Origin: Enterobacter sp. RHBSTW-00994
GTDB lineage: Bacteria; Pseudomonadota; Gammaproteobacteria; Enterobacterales; Enterobacteriaceae
DNA: 64,000 nt
Direction: 5' to 3'
Assembly: GCF_013782625.1 (NCBI RefSeq)
Contig: NZ_CP056199.1
Location: 1,506,588-1,570,587 of the forward strand
The translations under genes and the position numbers were made by a program. A model generated the notes under the pieces. That model had not been told where the DNA came from. It worked only from the letters and a program-made list of their open reading frames with translations, and made no database searches. Position 1 is the first letter of the stretch. Each line of letters starts with the position of its first letter. Below, in pieces: positions 16,774-26,965 of this stretch.

Positions 16774-18350
16774 TATGAGTTCTTCCCCCGTGTCGCCGGA
16801 TGTGCTGTTGAGTCAGGCGCCTGGATCAGTACACCTGGCGTGGTATTGGCTTCACGCATTAATCGCATCAATGTCTCTTCACCAGGAATACCATCCGCGT
16901 GTAGCTTCATTTTTAGCTGGAACTCGCGAGTGCGTTTTTCCATTTCGGCTGTCCAGTGTTGTGCATGGGTTTCCGGTTCAGCGAGTACCAGACTGAGTTG
17001 TTTGTCGAACCACGCCAGATCCTGACGGCTGCTGGCGGCATTAATCGCCTCTTTACCTTGCGGCGTCAGACGGTGTAACAGGGTGTATTTACCCGTCGCA
17101 TGCTGGTTAAACCAGCCGCGACTCACCTGCCACGTGCGGCCATTGATCAGTAAATCCATCGAATTATCGCCGACCCGGGCGACAACCGCGTAGTTGAGAT
17201 GATGACCTGTCTGCATCTCACTCACCCACGGATACCCTTCAGATGCCAGTGTGTCCAGTGAAGCCGTCCCCTGTTTGCAGGCCAGATTCACCTTTTCGGC
17301 ATTTTGGCATAGTGCCTCTTCGGCTGAGGCATCGTAACCCCACATCAGGTACAACTGATGCATTGCATCGGGCTGGTTAACCATTTCATTGTCGATAACG
17401 GGAATGACGGGGGCGGCTGTTGTCGATATTTGCGGTTTCCAGCTTGCCGGAACAGGTAACTGAACCGGCAGTTTTGCGCTAATTGTTGGGGTTAAATACC
17501 AGCCACAGGCTGCGAACAGGACGGAGGCAAACAGGGCAAGACTCGCCATGCGCTTGCGCCGGGGCTTGGCTGGTAATATCTCTCCAGCCGCCAGGCGAAG
17601 ATGGCGCGGCCCCACCGTTGCGGCACGCTCTGTCCATGCGGCCAGCATCGCAAGGTGCGCCAGCGCATTTAATTTGCTGACATTGCCTTGTGTTAGCGCA
17701 TGCATTTTTCGTATGCGTGTGGAAGAGAAGGGGGGCGCTGTGCATCCTTGTTCTTCACACTGCATCTGCATGTAACTCAGCGTTTCGCGACAGGTTAGCG
17801 GGCGCACGACATGATGGGTATGAACAAACTCCTGCAGGCCAGCGTGTTGCAGCAGAACGCTCTTCTGATCGGCACAACCCATCAGCACGATGGATAAATG
17901 AACATCCAGTTCCTGCGCACGAGTCAGCAACATACCTAATATGGCGAAGCAGCTATCTTTCATCGCTTCTGTATGCGAAATCACCAGTACCTTACTCTTT
18001 ACCTTCCGCGAGGAAGAGGCGTCCTGCCACTGGCGCAGTACAGTATCAACGGCATGTATCCGGCATTTAGACGCTTGAGTCTCTGGGCTAAGTTTATACA
18101 GCAGGTTACTGGCGCTCAGTTTGGGGAAGGCGTTAATTGTGACCATGCCACGGATGCTGATGTTCAGGGCATCACTGAACTGGCTGGACAGTTGCGCATC
18201 ATTGCAAAAGAGTCCGGTAATTCCCGCCTGTTGCGTCTTTTCTTTCAGCAGGTTGATGATGTCCTGATGATAAGGCACAAAAAATTCCCCCGATAAACGG
18301 GTGGCTTTCCTGAACGGCGGGTTTTTGAAATTAAAATGACTCTGATACAT
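16773..18350 (-). CDS. gspA: GspA-like protein with degenerate ATPase motifs
   Basis: 525 residues with the ExeA/GspA layout: N-terminal AAA-type region (about 1-265), a membrane helix near 275-295 (SLALFASVLFAACGWYL), and a periplasmic region with a C39-like part and a C-terminal peptidoglycan-binding domain (REFQLKMKLHADGIPGEETLMRL). It starts with the family's MYQSHFNFKNPPF. Where ExeA and E. coli GspA have a P-loop of the GxxGxGKT type, this protein reads GLFCNDAQLSSQ, and the Walker B position reads VLVISHTEA instead of an acidic DE pair. ATP hydrolysis is therefore unlikely, while peptidoglycan binding and the partnership with GspB may persist. Confidence 0.82.
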   Translation of the reverse strand: MYQSHFNFKNPPFRKATRLSGEFFVPYHQDIINLLKEKTQQAGITGLFCNDAQLSSQFSDALNISIRGMVTINAFPKLSASNLLYKLSPETQASKCRIHAVDTVLRQWQDASSSRKVKSKVLVISHTEAMKDSCFAILGMLLTRAQELDVHLSIVLMGCADQKSVLLQHAGLQEFVHTHHVVRPLTCRETLSYMQMQCEEQGCTAPPFSSTRIRKMHALTQGNVSKLNALAHLAMLAAWTERAATVGPRHLRLAAGEILPAKPRRKRMASLALFASVLFAACGWYLTPTISAKLPVQLPVPASWKPQISTTAAPVIPVIDNEMVNQPDAMHQLYLMWGYDASAEEALCQNAEKVNLACKQGTASLDTLASEGYPWVSEMQTGHHLNYAVVARVGDNSMDLLINGRTWQVSRGWFNQHATGKYTLLHRLTPQGKEAINAASSRQDLAWFDKQLSLVLAEPETHAQHWTAEMEKRTREFQLKMKLHADGIPGEETLMRLMREANTTPGVLIQAPDSTAHPATRGKNS

Positions 18351-18609
18351 AACGGCTTACTGTCTCTTTACGTAACGGGCAACGGTGCGCAAAAAGTAAG
18401 ATAAGACGATATTCTGGTCAATTTGCAAACAGGATAAAAATAACCTCTTCGCGTTCTCTAACATCGGGTTTTTTTATGGTCAATATTTTTTTTAATGAAA
18501 GTTAGTGGCGAAGCCGATAGTCGATTTTGAGCCAACTATTTATTCTTTTCATCAGATGTTAGCGCAGTTTTGTACTGCTTATTATGTTTTGCTAAAGGCC
18601 AGGTGAATA

Positions 18610-19383
18610 ATGAGGTTCTCATTTCTCTCACGGTTGATAACACCCTGTGTGATGTTTTTATTGCTGATTTTTTGTGGTCAGCAAGGGTATGTCATCTTTA
18701 AAGACTATAAAAAAGTGTCAAATAAGTTGGCAAATACGAATGTAAAACAGAAAAAAACAGTTCAGGACGAAAAACCGTTTACCCTTTTTTCTGCCGCTGT
18801 ATATCAGGAACATTCACCCGCATTAGTGAGTACGCCGTTAGTGGCAGAAATCGAAGGTATCATCCGTAGCGATGATGCCTGGCTCTCGTTCGCCGTGATT
18901 AAGACGCCGGGAGGAGAGAAAAGTTACCGTGAAGGGGAGAACCTTACCGGATTTAACGACGCCTATATTGAAGAGATCAATAAAGACAATGTGGTGGTTA
19001 ATTACAAAGGTACTGCGCAGGTACTGGCATTAAAAAAACCAGATTATTTTAAAGGTGATGTTGAAAGCGAGCCCATAATGCAACCGACAAACGATGTCGG
19101 GGCTGATGGTGTACACCTGGATGATTATCTGGTGTTAAAACCGGTTATCGAAAAAGGCCAACTGGAAGGCTACAACATTAATCCAAGGAATACCTCTTCG
19201 TTTTATAACCATTCAGGCTTAAAAAAAGGTGATGTGGCGGTGACGGTGAACTCTGTCGATATGACTGAAGCGGTACAAGCGAAAAGTATTCTCGAAAACT
19301 GGTCGAAAATGAAAGACGCAGAGGTTGTCGTCAGACGCCATGCACACCTTGAAAATATTCGGGTTAATGTTCTAAACAATTAA
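18610..19383 (+). CDS. gspC: type II secretion inner-membrane protein GspC
   Basis: Links the inner-membrane platform to the secretin. 257 residues: a short cytoplasmic start, one membrane helix about 10-28 (TPCVMFLLLIFCGQQGYVIF), the periplasmic homology region about 75-135 (LVAEIEGIIRSDDAWLSFAVIK) and a C-terminal PDZ-like domain (SSFYNHSGLKKGDVAVTVNSVDMTE), which in this family helps choose substrates. First gene of the plus-strand gsp operon; the divergent 259-base gap to gspA must hold promoters for both sides, but I could not pick convincing boxes. Confidence 0.92.
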   Translation: MRFSFLSRLITPCVMFLLLIFCGQQGYVIFKDYKKVSNKLANTNVKQKKTVQDEKPFTLFSAAVYQEHSPALVSTPLVAEIEGIIRSDDAWLSFAVIKTPGGEKSYREGENLTGFNDAYIEEINKDNVVVNYKGTAQVLALKKPDYFKGDVESEPIMQPTNDVGADGVHLDDYLVLKPVIEKGQLEGYNINPRNTSSFYNHSGLKKGDVAVTVNSVDMTEAVQAKSILENWSKMKDAEVVVRRHAHLENIRVNVLNN

Positions 19384-19395
19384 AAGTGTACAGAC

Positions 19396-21300
19396 ATGAA
19401 GAAATTTCCATGGGCGTGCGTGGCGCTTACCGCATTGTCGTTATATTCCAGTTCGTTGCTTGCAGCAAACTTTAGCGCCAGTTTCAAAAATACCGACATC
19501 CGCGAATTTATCGATACGGTTGGACGTAATTTAAATAAAACCATTCTTGTCGATCCTTCGGTGCAGGGATCAGTGTCCGTCAGAACCTATAACGTGTTGA
19601 CGGAAGACGAATATTACCAGTTTTTCTTAAGCGTGCTGGATCTGTACGGGCTGTCGGTTATCCCGATGGACAACGGCATGGTTAAGGTTGTGCGTTCAAG
19701 CGTGGCCAGAACCGCAGGGGTTCCGGTTGCTGACAGTAAGAATCCCGGCAAGGGTGATGAGATTATTACCCGTGTAGTCCGGATGGAGAACGTGCCGGTG
19801 CGCGAACTTGCTCCTCTGTTGCGTCAGCTTAATGACGCCAGTGGTGTAGGTAACGTCGTGCATTTCGAACCGTCGAACGTGTTGTTGCTTACCGGTAAAG
19901 CCTCGGTGGTAAACCGTCTGGTGGATCTGGTACAGCGTGTTGACAAAGAGGGCGTTCAGCGCCGTGAGATTGTGCCATTGCGTTATGCCTCCGCGAAATC
20001 GCTTTCTGACATGCTCAATAACCTCAATAACGAAGAGCAGAAAGGGCAAAACGCGCCGCAACTGGCGACCAAAGTGGTCGCTGACGATGATACCAACAGC
20101 CTCGTCATCAGTGGTTCGGAAGCGACCAGAGAGCGAACGCGCGCGCTTATTGGTCAGCTCGATCGTGAGCAAAACAATGAGGGCAATACCCGCGTGTTCT
20201 ACCTGAAGTACGCCAATGCCAGCAAAGTGGTTCCGGTATTAACCGGGATAGGTGAACAGCTGAAAGACAAGGCCGGGGCGGCGAAAAGCAAAGCGCCAAT
20301 GGCATCAACCGACCTGAACATCACTGCTGATGAATCGACCAACTCGCTGGTCATTACTGCACAGCCGAACGTGATGAATTCGCTGGAAAAGGTGATCGAC
20401 AAGCTTGATATTCGCCGTCCACAGGTGCTGGTTGAGGCGATTATCGCTGAAGTACAGGACGGAAACGGCCTGGATCTCGGCGTGCAGTGGACCAGTAAAC
20501 ACGGTGGTGTTCAGTTTGGTTCCACGGGATTACCCATTAGCCAGGTCAAAGATGGCGTAATAAAAGGGGCAAGTTTTACCGGACTGGCAACAGGCTTCTT
20601 TAATGGCGACTTTGGGGCGTTGATGAGCGCGCTCTCTACCGATGGCAAAAACGACATTCTCTCGACGCCAAGCGTGGTCACGCTCGATAACAAAGAAGCC
20701 TCGTTTAATGTCGGTCAGGATGTGCCAGTTCTTTCCGGCTCGCAGACCACCAGTGGCGATAACGTTTTTAACTCCGTTGAGCGTAAAACGGTGGGGACCA
20801 AGCTGAAAATTGTGCCGCAGATTAACGACGGCGACATGATCCATCTGAAGATTGAACAGGAAGTTTCCAGCGTGGACAACAGTGCGACCGAAGATGCCAG
20901 CCTTGGCCCTACCTTTAATACGCGCACCATTAATAACGAAGTCATGGTACACAGCGGCCAGACGGTGGTGCTCGGCGGACTGATGGAGAACGTGACGAAA
21001 CAGTCTGTTTCCAAAGTACCGTTGCTGGGGGACATTCCTCTGGTGGGGCAGTTGTTCCGCTACACCTCCCAGGACACGGCCAAACGCAACCTGATGGTCT
21101 TTATTCATACCACGGTCCTCCGCGATGACGAAAATTACAGTGCGGCATCGAAAGAGAAATATGACCAGATCCGTGCACGTCAGCAGCAACGGACGGAAGA
21201 GAAGAAGCTGGGGATTATTGAAAACAGTGATAATCCTGTGCTGCCAGCCTTTCCTGAGCAGAGCAGCACCGTGACATCCCGCAATCCGTTTAAAGAATAG
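19396..21300 (+). CDS. gspD: type II secretion secretin GspD
   Basis: Outer-membrane secretin that forms the exit channel. 634 residues: signal peptide about 1-23 (cleaved after SLLAA), N0 domain ([25 protein letters not shown]), three N1-N3 repeats, and the secretin core with [10 protein letters not shown] and the [32 protein letters not shown] signature. Twelve bases after gspC. No gspS pilotin gene is visible in the window, so outer-membrane targeting must use another lipoprotein or none. Confidence 0.97.
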   Translation: MKKFPWACVALTALSLYSSSLLAANFSASFKNTDIREFIDTVGRNLNKTILVDPSVQGSVSVRTYNVLTEDEYYQFFLSVLDLYGLSVIPMDNGMVKVVRSSVARTAGVPVADSKNPGKGDEIITRVVRMENVPVRELAPLLRQLNDASGVGNVVHFEPSNVLLLTGKASVVNRLVDLVQRVDKEGVQRREIVPLRYASAKSLSDMLNNLNNEEQKGQNAPQLATKVVADDDTNSLVISGSEATRERTRALIGQLDREQNNEGNTRVFYLKYANASKVVPVLTGIGEQLKDKAGAAKSKAPMASTDLNITADESTNSLVITAQPNVMNSLEKVIDKLDIRRPQVLVEAIIAEVQDGNGLDLGVQWTSKHGGVQFGSTGLPISQVKDGVIKGASFTGLATGFFNGDFGALMSALSTDGKNDILSTPSVVTLDNKEASFNVGQDVPVLSGSQTTSGDNVFNSVERKTVGTKLKIVPQINDGDMIHLKIEQEVSSVDNSATEDASLGPTFNTRTINNEVMVHSGQTVVLGGLMENVTKQSVSKVPLLGDIPLVGQLFRYTSQDTAKRNLMVFIHTTVLRDDENYSAASKEKYDQIRARQQQRTEEKKLGIIENSDNPVLPAFPEQSSTVTSRNPFKE

Positions 21301-21313
21301 AGCGGAGGCCAAC

Positions 21314-22792
21314 GTGGAAGAGTTGAGTCAATACGCGTGCAGCAGCAGCTACGCGAAGGACAACGGTGTGTTGTTTTGCAATGGCGACATTTACATACGC
21401 GACGATGCGCCCGCGCATGCACTGCTGGAGGTTCGCCGGGTGCTGGGGCGCACCTTTGCGCCCGTCATCCTGACACCAGAAGCCTTTGAGGAGATGCTGG
21501 CGAAAGTCTGGCAGCAGAACAGCGGTGTGTCTCAGCAACTGGTTGACGACATGGATGCCGATATCGATCTGATGGCGTTAACCGAAGAGATCCCCGACAA
21601 CGAAGATCTGCTGGATAACGATGAAAACTCGCCGGTGATCCGCCTGATCAACGCCATTCTGGGGGAAGCGGTGAAAGAGGGCGCATCCGATATTCATATC
21701 GAAACCTTCGAGCGCACGTTGAGTATCCGCTTTCGCGTGGATGGCGTCTTGCGTCCTGTGCTTCAGCCTGCGCGCAAACTTGCGCCGTTGCTGGTATCGC
21801 GTATCAAGGTGATGTCAAAACTCGATATTGCTGAAAAACGTCTTCCGCAGGATGGCCGTATTTCCCTGCGCATTGGCCGCAAAGCTATCGACGTGCGTGT
21901 TTCGACTATTCCGTCGCAGTATGGCGAACGGGTGGTGATGCGTTTACTCGATAAAAGCAACCTGAAGCCTGACATCAATAAGCTTGGGTTGATTGATGAA
22001 GAGCTGGAAAAACTCAAAGGGCTGATTGACCGTCCGCACGGCATCATCCTGGTGACAGGCCCGACAGGCTCCGGGAAAAGTACCACGCTGTACGCGATCC
22101 TCTCGGCGCTGAATGGGCATGAACGCAACATTCTGACCGTTGAAGATCCGATTGAGTATGAGCTGGAAGGGGTTGGGCAAACGCAGGTCAACCCACGCGT
22201 TGATATGACTTTTGCTCGCGGGTTGCGCGCGATCCTGCGCCAGGACCCGGACGTGGTGATGATCGGGGAAATTCGTGACGGGGAAACGGCGCAAATCGCG
22301 GTTCAGGCCTCGCTCACCGGCCACCTGGTGATGTCAACACTCCATACCAACAGTGCTGCCGGGGCGATCACTCGCCTGCGTGATATGGGGCTGGAGTCCT
22401 TTTTAATTGGTTCATCGCTGCTTGGCGTCATTGCCCAGCGTCTGGTACGCCGGTTGTGTTTTCACTGCCGGACAACCAGTCCGCTGGATGCCAATGAAAA
22501 AACGTTGTTCAGTTTTATGGATAACCCACCCAACGCGATTTATCGCGCCGTGGGGTGTGAACATTGTCGCCAGAGCGGTTACCAGGGACGGGCAGGTATT
22601 CATGAATTTTTGGTGGTCGACAGCACAATGCGTCGCGCCATTCATGAAGATAAAGATGAGATGTCCATTGAAACACAGTTATTTAAACAGGCGTACAGCC
22701 TGCGTGAAAACGGGCTGCTGAAAGTGATTTCTGGCGTAACGTCGCTGGAAGAAGTGATGCGCGTTACCGCTGAGCGTGGGGGCGATGAGTAA
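21314..22792 (+). CDS. gspE: type II secretion ATPase GspE
   Basis: Cytoplasmic hexameric ATPase driving pseudopilus assembly. 492 residues from a GTG start with GCGGAGG ten bases upstream. Walker [10 protein letters not shown] is at 249-257, the Asp box and Walker B follow ([22 protein letters not shown]), then the His box (STLHTNSA). The zinc tetracysteine motif is intact: C382, C385, C415, C418. The stop overlaps the gspF start by one base. Confidence 0.97.
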   Translation: MEELSQYACSSSYAKDNGVLFCNGDIYIRDDAPAHALLEVRRVLGRTFAPVILTPEAFEEMLAKVWQQNSGVSQQLVDDMDADIDLMALTEEIPDNEDLLDNDENSPVIRLINAILGEAVKEGASDIHIETFERTLSIRFRVDGVLRPVLQPARKLAPLLVSRIKVMSKLDIAEKRLPQDGRISLRIGRKAIDVRVSTIPSQYGERVVMRLLDKSNLKPDINKLGLIDEELEKLKGLIDRPHGIILVTGPTGSGKSTTLYAILSALNGHERNILTVEDPIEYELEGVGQTQVNPRVDMTFARGLRAILRQDPDVVMIGEIRDGETAQIAVQASLTGHLVMSTLHTNSAAGAITRLRDMGLESFLIGSSLLGVIAQRLVRRLCFHCRTTSPLDANEKTLFSFMDNPPNAIYRAVGCEHCRQSGYQGRAGIHEFLVVDSTMRRAIHEDKDEMSIETQLFKQAYSLRENGLLKVISGVTSLEEVMRVTAERGGDE

Positions 22793-24000
22793 TGGCCTTC
22801 TATGCATGGACGGCGGAGAATGCCGCAGGGAAAACCCAGCGTGGGACACTACAGGCTGAAGGGCAAAAGCAGGTTCGCCAGTGGCTTCGCGAACAAAAGT
22901 TAATGCCGGTCAGTATCACAGAAACGCATGAGAAAGCAGTCACCGGGAAAGCACACACCGGCGCAAAACTTTCCACCCCCGTGTTGTCGATGTTTACGCG
23001 TCAGCTCTCGACGCTGGTCAACGCGGCGCTCCCGCTGGAAAGCGCGCTAAAAGCGATTTCGAAACAGACGGAAGATAAAAAGCTGGCGGCGATGGTGGTG
23101 GAGATCCGCGAAAAAGTGGTGGAGGGGCATACGCTGTTTGATGCGTTTAGTCAGTTTCCGCGTACCTTCGACAAGCTCTACTGCACGCTGGTGATGGCCG
23201 GTGAAAAGACCGGTCATCTGGGCGATGTACTGGAGAAACTGGCGGAGTACAACGAACAGCGTCAGAAGATGAAAAGCAAGCTGACGCAGGCGATGGTCTA
23301 TCCGATCACCCTGACGGTCGTGGCGATCGCGGTGATCAGTATCCTGCTGGTGGCGGTTGTCCCGCAGGTGATTGAGCAGTTTACCCATATGAAACAGCAA
23401 CTGCCGATCACCACCCGCACGCTGATTGCGGTAAGTGATTTCCTTCAGGCTTATGGGATCTACATTGCAGGTGGCCTGGCGGCAGGGATTGTCGGCTTTA
23501 AGGCCTGGGTCAGGAACGCAAACCATCGCTTTCAGTGGAACCGCTGGCTGGTGAACCGCTCGCCGGTTAAAAAACTGGTGTGTGCCATCAACAGTGCCCG
23601 ATACATCCGCACGCTGAGCATCTTGCAGGCCAGTAGCGTTCCGCTGCTGGAGGGGATGTATATCGCGATGGACGGCATCGAAAATTTATATGCCCGCCAG
23701 GTGCTAGAGCAGGCTGCTGATACCGTACGTCAGGGGGCATCATTATACGCGGCACTGGAACAGGCGAAATTATTCCCGCCCACCATGTTGTATATGATTG
23801 CCTCAGGTGAGGAGAGCGGTGAATTAGGTCATTTAATGGATCGTGCGGCGGAAAATCAGGAGTCCGCATTACAGCATCGAATTACATTAACGTTATCGGT
23901 ATTTGAACCGGCTCTGGTCGTTACTATGGCGACAATTGTTTTATTCATCGTCTTATCAATATTACAACCGCTTTTGCAACTTAATAACATGGTAGGTTAA
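22792..24000 (+). CDS. gspF: type II secretion platform protein GspF
   Basis: Polytopic inner-membrane core of the secreton. 402 residues with two T2SSF helical domains (about 70-195 and 270-395) and three main membrane segments (PITLTVVAIAVISILLVAVVP, YGIYIAGGLAAGIVGF, PALVVTMATIVLFIVLSILQP). Family motifs FTRQLSTLVNAALPLESAL and MIASGEESGELGHLMDRAAENQE are clear. Confidence 0.96.
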   Translation: MAFYAWTAENAAGKTQRGTLQAEGQKQVRQWLREQKLMPVSITETHEKAVTGKAHTGAKLSTPVLSMFTRQLSTLVNAALPLESALKAISKQTEDKKLAAMVVEIREKVVEGHTLFDAFSQFPRTFDKLYCTLVMAGEKTGHLGDVLEKLAEYNEQRQKMKSKLTQAMVYPITLTVVAIAVISILLVAVVPQVIEQFTHMKQQLPITTRTLIAVSDFLQAYGIYIAGGLAAGIVGFKAWVRNANHRFQWNRWLVNRSPVKKLVCAINSARYIRTLSILQASSVPLLEGMYIAMDGIENLYARQVLEQAADTVRQGASLYAALEQAKLFPPTMLYMIASGEESGELGHLMDRAAENQESALQHRITLTLSVFEPALVVTMATIVLFIVLSILQPLLQLNNMVG

Positions 24001-24003
24001 TTC

Positions 24004-24447
24004 ATGGCTGTAAAACAAAAAAACCTGGCTCGCCAGGCGGGCTTCACATTGCTCGAATTAATGGTGGTTATTGTCATTCTCGGCGTTCTGGCGAGTATGG
24101 TCGTGCCCAATTTAATGGGAAACAAAGAAAAAGCGGATACCCAAAAAGCGACCAGCGATATTGTTGCTCTCGAAGGATCGCTGGATATGTATAAGCTGGA
24201 TAACCACCGCTACCCAACGACCGAGCAGGGGTTGCAGGCGCTGGTGACAAAACCGGAAATCGCCCCTGTTCCGAACGGTTACCGCGCGGATGGCTATATT
24301 CGCCGTCTGCCGCAGGACCCGTGGGGCAGCGATTATATTCTGGTCAGCCCTGGCGAACATGGCGCGATAGATGTATTTTCCGCCGGCCCGGATGGTGAAG
24401 CGAATACGGCCGATGACATTACTAACTGGTCACTCGATAAAAAATAA
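24004..24447 (+). CDS. gspG: major pseudopilin GspG
   Basis: Main subunit of the periplasmic pseudopilus. 147 residues, with the prepilin cleavage site after G13 (RQAG/FTLLELMVVIVILGVL) and glutamate at +5 of the mature chain. The C-terminal calcium-binding loop typical of GspG (DVFSAGPDGEANTADDI) is present. Processed by GspO encoded at the end of the operon. Start three bases after the gspF stop. Confidence 0.97.
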   Translation: MAVKQKNLARQAGFTLLELMVVIVILGVLASMVVPNLMGNKEKADTQKATSDIVALEGSLDMYKLDNHRYPTTEQGLQALVTKPEIAPVPNGYRADGYIRRLPQDPWGSDYILVSPGEHGAIDVFSAGPDGEANTADDITNWSLDKK

Positions 24448-24932
24448 TGAATAAACAACGCGGCTTTACGTTGCTGGAAATTATTCTGGCACTGGTGATA
24501 TTTGCCAGTTGCGCCATGATGGTGGTCTCCACTATTCCGTCGCGCAGTGGTGCAGATATATTTGGCCAGCAATTAAAAGCACTCGTTGATTATGGTTCCG
24601 ACCGCGCAGTCATGGACGGGAATATTCTAGGGTTAGTCATCACGGCGGATAAATATCAACTGGTGACGCTAACTGAGAAAAATGGTGAACGTCGCTGGAT
24701 GCCCTTATCCGCTGGTCGTATTACCACTCTGGGTGATTTCCCTGAAGACATGCACGTTTCGCTTTCCCCTCAGCGTCTGGCCGCCACGACAGAGTCTGAA
24801 CCGCAGATTGTTTTTTTGCCGGATGGCGAGATTGGCCGCTTCACGTTGACACTGCAAAGCTATGACAAACAGCACTTTTTCCGCGTGGTGTCGCAAGGTG
24901 CTGCGCCTGTATCGGTAGAGAATGATGGCTAA
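24447..24932 (+). CDS. gspH: minor pseudopilin GspH
   Basis: Minor pseudopilin, 161 residues, with a very short leader MNKQRG cleaved before FTLLEIILALVIFASC; the +5 glutamate is present. The C-terminal domain is the GspH beta-sandwich type (LTLQSYDKQHFFRVVSQGAAP). One-base overlap with gspG and an 11-base overlap with gspI mark tight coupling. Confidence 0.94.
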   Translation: MNKQRGFTLLEIILALVIFASCAMMVVSTIPSRSGADIFGQQLKALVDYGSDRAVMDGNILGLVITADKYQLVTLTEKNGERRWMPLSAGRITTLGDFPEDMHVSLSPQRLAATTESEPQIVFLPDGEIGRFTLTLQSYDKQHFFRVVSQGAAPVSVENDG

Positions 24933-25305
24933 AGGCAGAGCAAAACAGAGTGGGATGACGCTACTGGAGGTGATGGTTGCACTGGTGATCTTCTCTACTG
25001 CGGCGCTGGCGTTGATGAATTCCGTCTCCCTGAATGTGCGTTTTACGTACGGTCTTGCCGATACGTTACAGGCCAGTTGGGTGGCGGAAAACCAGCTGGC
25101 AGAAGCGCAACTGAGTAAAGCCGATTTTCCCGATGCCGAAGAACAAGGGACGGAAATGATGGGAGGACGCAACTGGAACTGGCGCAAGCAACGGATCAAA
25201 ACCACGAATAACGGCTGGGCGAACGCCATTCGCGTCTATGCGGAAGGGGACGAGAATCAGCCCGTGATTTCCCTGCAAATTATTCCGCCGGGAGCGCGAA
25301 AGTGA
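24922..25305 (+). CDS. gspI: minor pseudopilin GspI
   Basis: 127-residue tip pseudopilin. The leader ends in KQSG/MTLLEVMVALVIF, with +5 glutamate and an unusual methionine at +1, which GspI proteins tolerate. Two consecutive ATGs (24922, 24925) are possible starts; the second gives a 10-residue leader. The end overlaps gspJ by four bases. Confidence 0.94.
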   Translation: MMAKGRAKQSGMTLLEVMVALVIFSTAALALMNSVSLNVRFTYGLADTLQASWVAENQLAEAQLSKADFPDAEEQGTEMMGGRNWNWRKQRIKTTNNGWANAIRVYAEGDENQPVISLQIIPPGARK

Positions 25306-25943
25306 AAAAAGTGCAACGTCAGCGCGGGTTTACGTTGCTGGAGATCATGATTGCGCTGACCATCTTTGCGGTGATCAGTACGCTTGCCTGGCAGATCCTG
25401 GACGGTGCAATGCGCACCAGTTCTGCGACGGATACCCGTGCGGCCCGGCTCAACCAGCTGCAGCGTGCCTGGAGTTTGATGGAGCGCGATTTTTTCCAGC
25501 TTCAGGCGCGAGCACCACGTAATGAGCCGGACCTGTTTCGTCAGGAAGGGGAGACGCTTGAACTCACGACGTTAAGTGGGGTAAGCGGAACAGTACAACT
25601 GGAGCGTGTGCGCTGGCGTCTGGAAGAAGGCCATTTGTGGCGGGATGTCTGGCCCACGATTGATAGCCCGCCAGACGTGAAGCCCGAAGAAGTGCCGATT
25701 ATCAGTCAGGTGAAATCCGTGCAGTGGCGGTTTTATCGCAATGGCTGGCAGAAAAACTGGACCGACACTGCGCATCAGCCGGATGGCGTGGAACTCACGC
25801 TGACGATGGACAACGGGGAGACCTGGCGCTGGGTATTCACCACTCCAGGGGATATTCCAGATGTGGTGACTGTACCAAAAGAGAAGATGGAGGCGATAAC
25901 GCCGACGCCTCAAAACGCTCCCGTACCGGGCACAACACGATGA
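25302..25943 (+). CDS. gspJ: minor pseudopilin GspJ
   Basis: 213-residue minor pseudopilin of the tip complex with GspI and GspK. It begins with GTG, the leader ends in RQRG/FTLLEIMIALTIFAVISTLAW, and the family segment ARAPRNEPDLFRQE lies in the globular domain. It overlaps gspK by four bases. Confidence 0.94.
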   Translation: MKKVQRQRGFTLLEIMIALTIFAVISTLAWQILDGAMRTSSATDTRAARLNQLQRAWSLMERDFFQLQARAPRNEPDLFRQEGETLELTTLSGVSGTVQLERVRWRLEEGHLWRDVWPTIDSPPDVKPEEVPIISQVKSVQWRFYRNGWQKNWTDTAHQPDGVELTLTMDNGETWRWVFTTPGDIPDVVTVPKEKMEAITPTPQNAPVPGTTR

Positions 25944-26950
25944 ATACGTTGCGTAAACAGAAAGGGGTTGCCCTGCTGGTGGTGCTGATCCTGCTGGTGA
26001 TGATGTCGGCGCTGGCAGCCAAAATCAGTCAGCAGTTCTGCCGTAATTTGCAGAAAACGCGCTATCAGGTGAGTCAGCAGCAGATCCGCTGGGCCATACA
26101 GGCGCAGGAAAAGGTGGTGAAAGATACCCTGCAAACCGACGCCAGCGGCGAAAGTAAACCGCTTGCCCCTGATGGCGACTGGCATCAGCCGCTGGAGACG
26201 CTGGGAGAAGACTATACGGTGGTCAGCCAGGTGGAAGACGCCCAGGACTGCTTTAACGTTAACAACCTGCTTGCGGCTGACAACGCGACTCAGGCGGTGA
26301 ACGTTCAGGCTGCACCGGAAAAACCGCGTAACGAACAGACCCTGGAACAGTTGCTGGCCGACAGCGGTATCAGCCAGGTGACAGCCGAGGAGATTTACCT
26401 GCAACTGGTGGATTACCTCGATGCCGATCCTTCCACGGTAAAAGAGGGGGCTGAACGTGATGCCTGGGCCGGGACGGTTCCGGCGCGTTTACCCGCGAAT
26501 CAAATGATGCGTGATATTGCTGAGATCAAGCTGTTGCCTGCATTTCCCGTCAGTGCGTACCCCAAAGTGAGCAAGCTGCTGTGTGCATTGCCGGATACGG
26601 TCAGCAAGGTTGATGTGAACACCCTGAGTCAGGCGAAAGCGGTGATTCTGGCTGCGCTATTTCCCGGCAAACTCACGACAGAGGGGGCTTCTCGCCTGAT
26701 TGCTTCGCGCCCCGAATCTGGATGGGAAAGTCTGGATGATTTCATGAAAGCGCTGGAGCAAAACGCCCCGCAGCTAAAAGACGATTTACCGAAAGTCACC
26801 GAACAACTGGCCATTAACAGCCGCTATTTCCGCGTCCGTTATACCGGTAATACCGATGATTTAACGCTTCGCGTGATCAGCCAGCTTCAGGTGAATCAGG
26901 ATGCTGGCGAGATTGTGACGTGGCAGCGTCGTTACCGAATGATTGAATAA
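25940..26950 (+). CDS. gspK: minor pseudopilin GspK
   Basis: Large pseudopilin that caps the pilus tip. The ATG at 25940 (ATGA overlap with gspJ) gives 336 residues and the leader MNTLRKQKG/VALLVVLILLVMMSALA. As usual for GspK, the +5 glutamate is replaced (valine), so it cannot pair like the other pseudopilins. Helix-hairpin-helix-like repeats occur in the C-terminal half (KVDVNTLSQAKAVILAALFPG, SRPESGWESLDDFMKAL). Confidence 0.95.
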   Translation: MNTLRKQKGVALLVVLILLVMMSALAAKISQQFCRNLQKTRYQVSQQQIRWAIQAQEKVVKDTLQTDASGESKPLAPDGDWHQPLETLGEDYTVVSQVEDAQDCFNVNNLLAADNATQAVNVQAAPEKPRNEQTLEQLLADSGISQVTAEEIYLQLVDYLDADPSTVKEGAERDAWAGTVPARLPANQMMRDIAEIKLLPAFPVSAYPKVSKLLCALPDTVSKVDVNTLSQAKAVILAALFPGKLTTEGASRLIASRPESGWESLDDFMKALEQNAPQLKDDLPKVTEQLAINSRYFRVRYTGNTDDLTLRVISQLQVNQDAGEIVTWQRRYRMIE

Positions 26951-26965
26951 CAAAAGTCGAATTCT

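Noticed and set aside
20530..21312. 260-codon frame antisense to gspD
   Set aside because: No ribosome site and no homologous features; it mirrors secretin codons.
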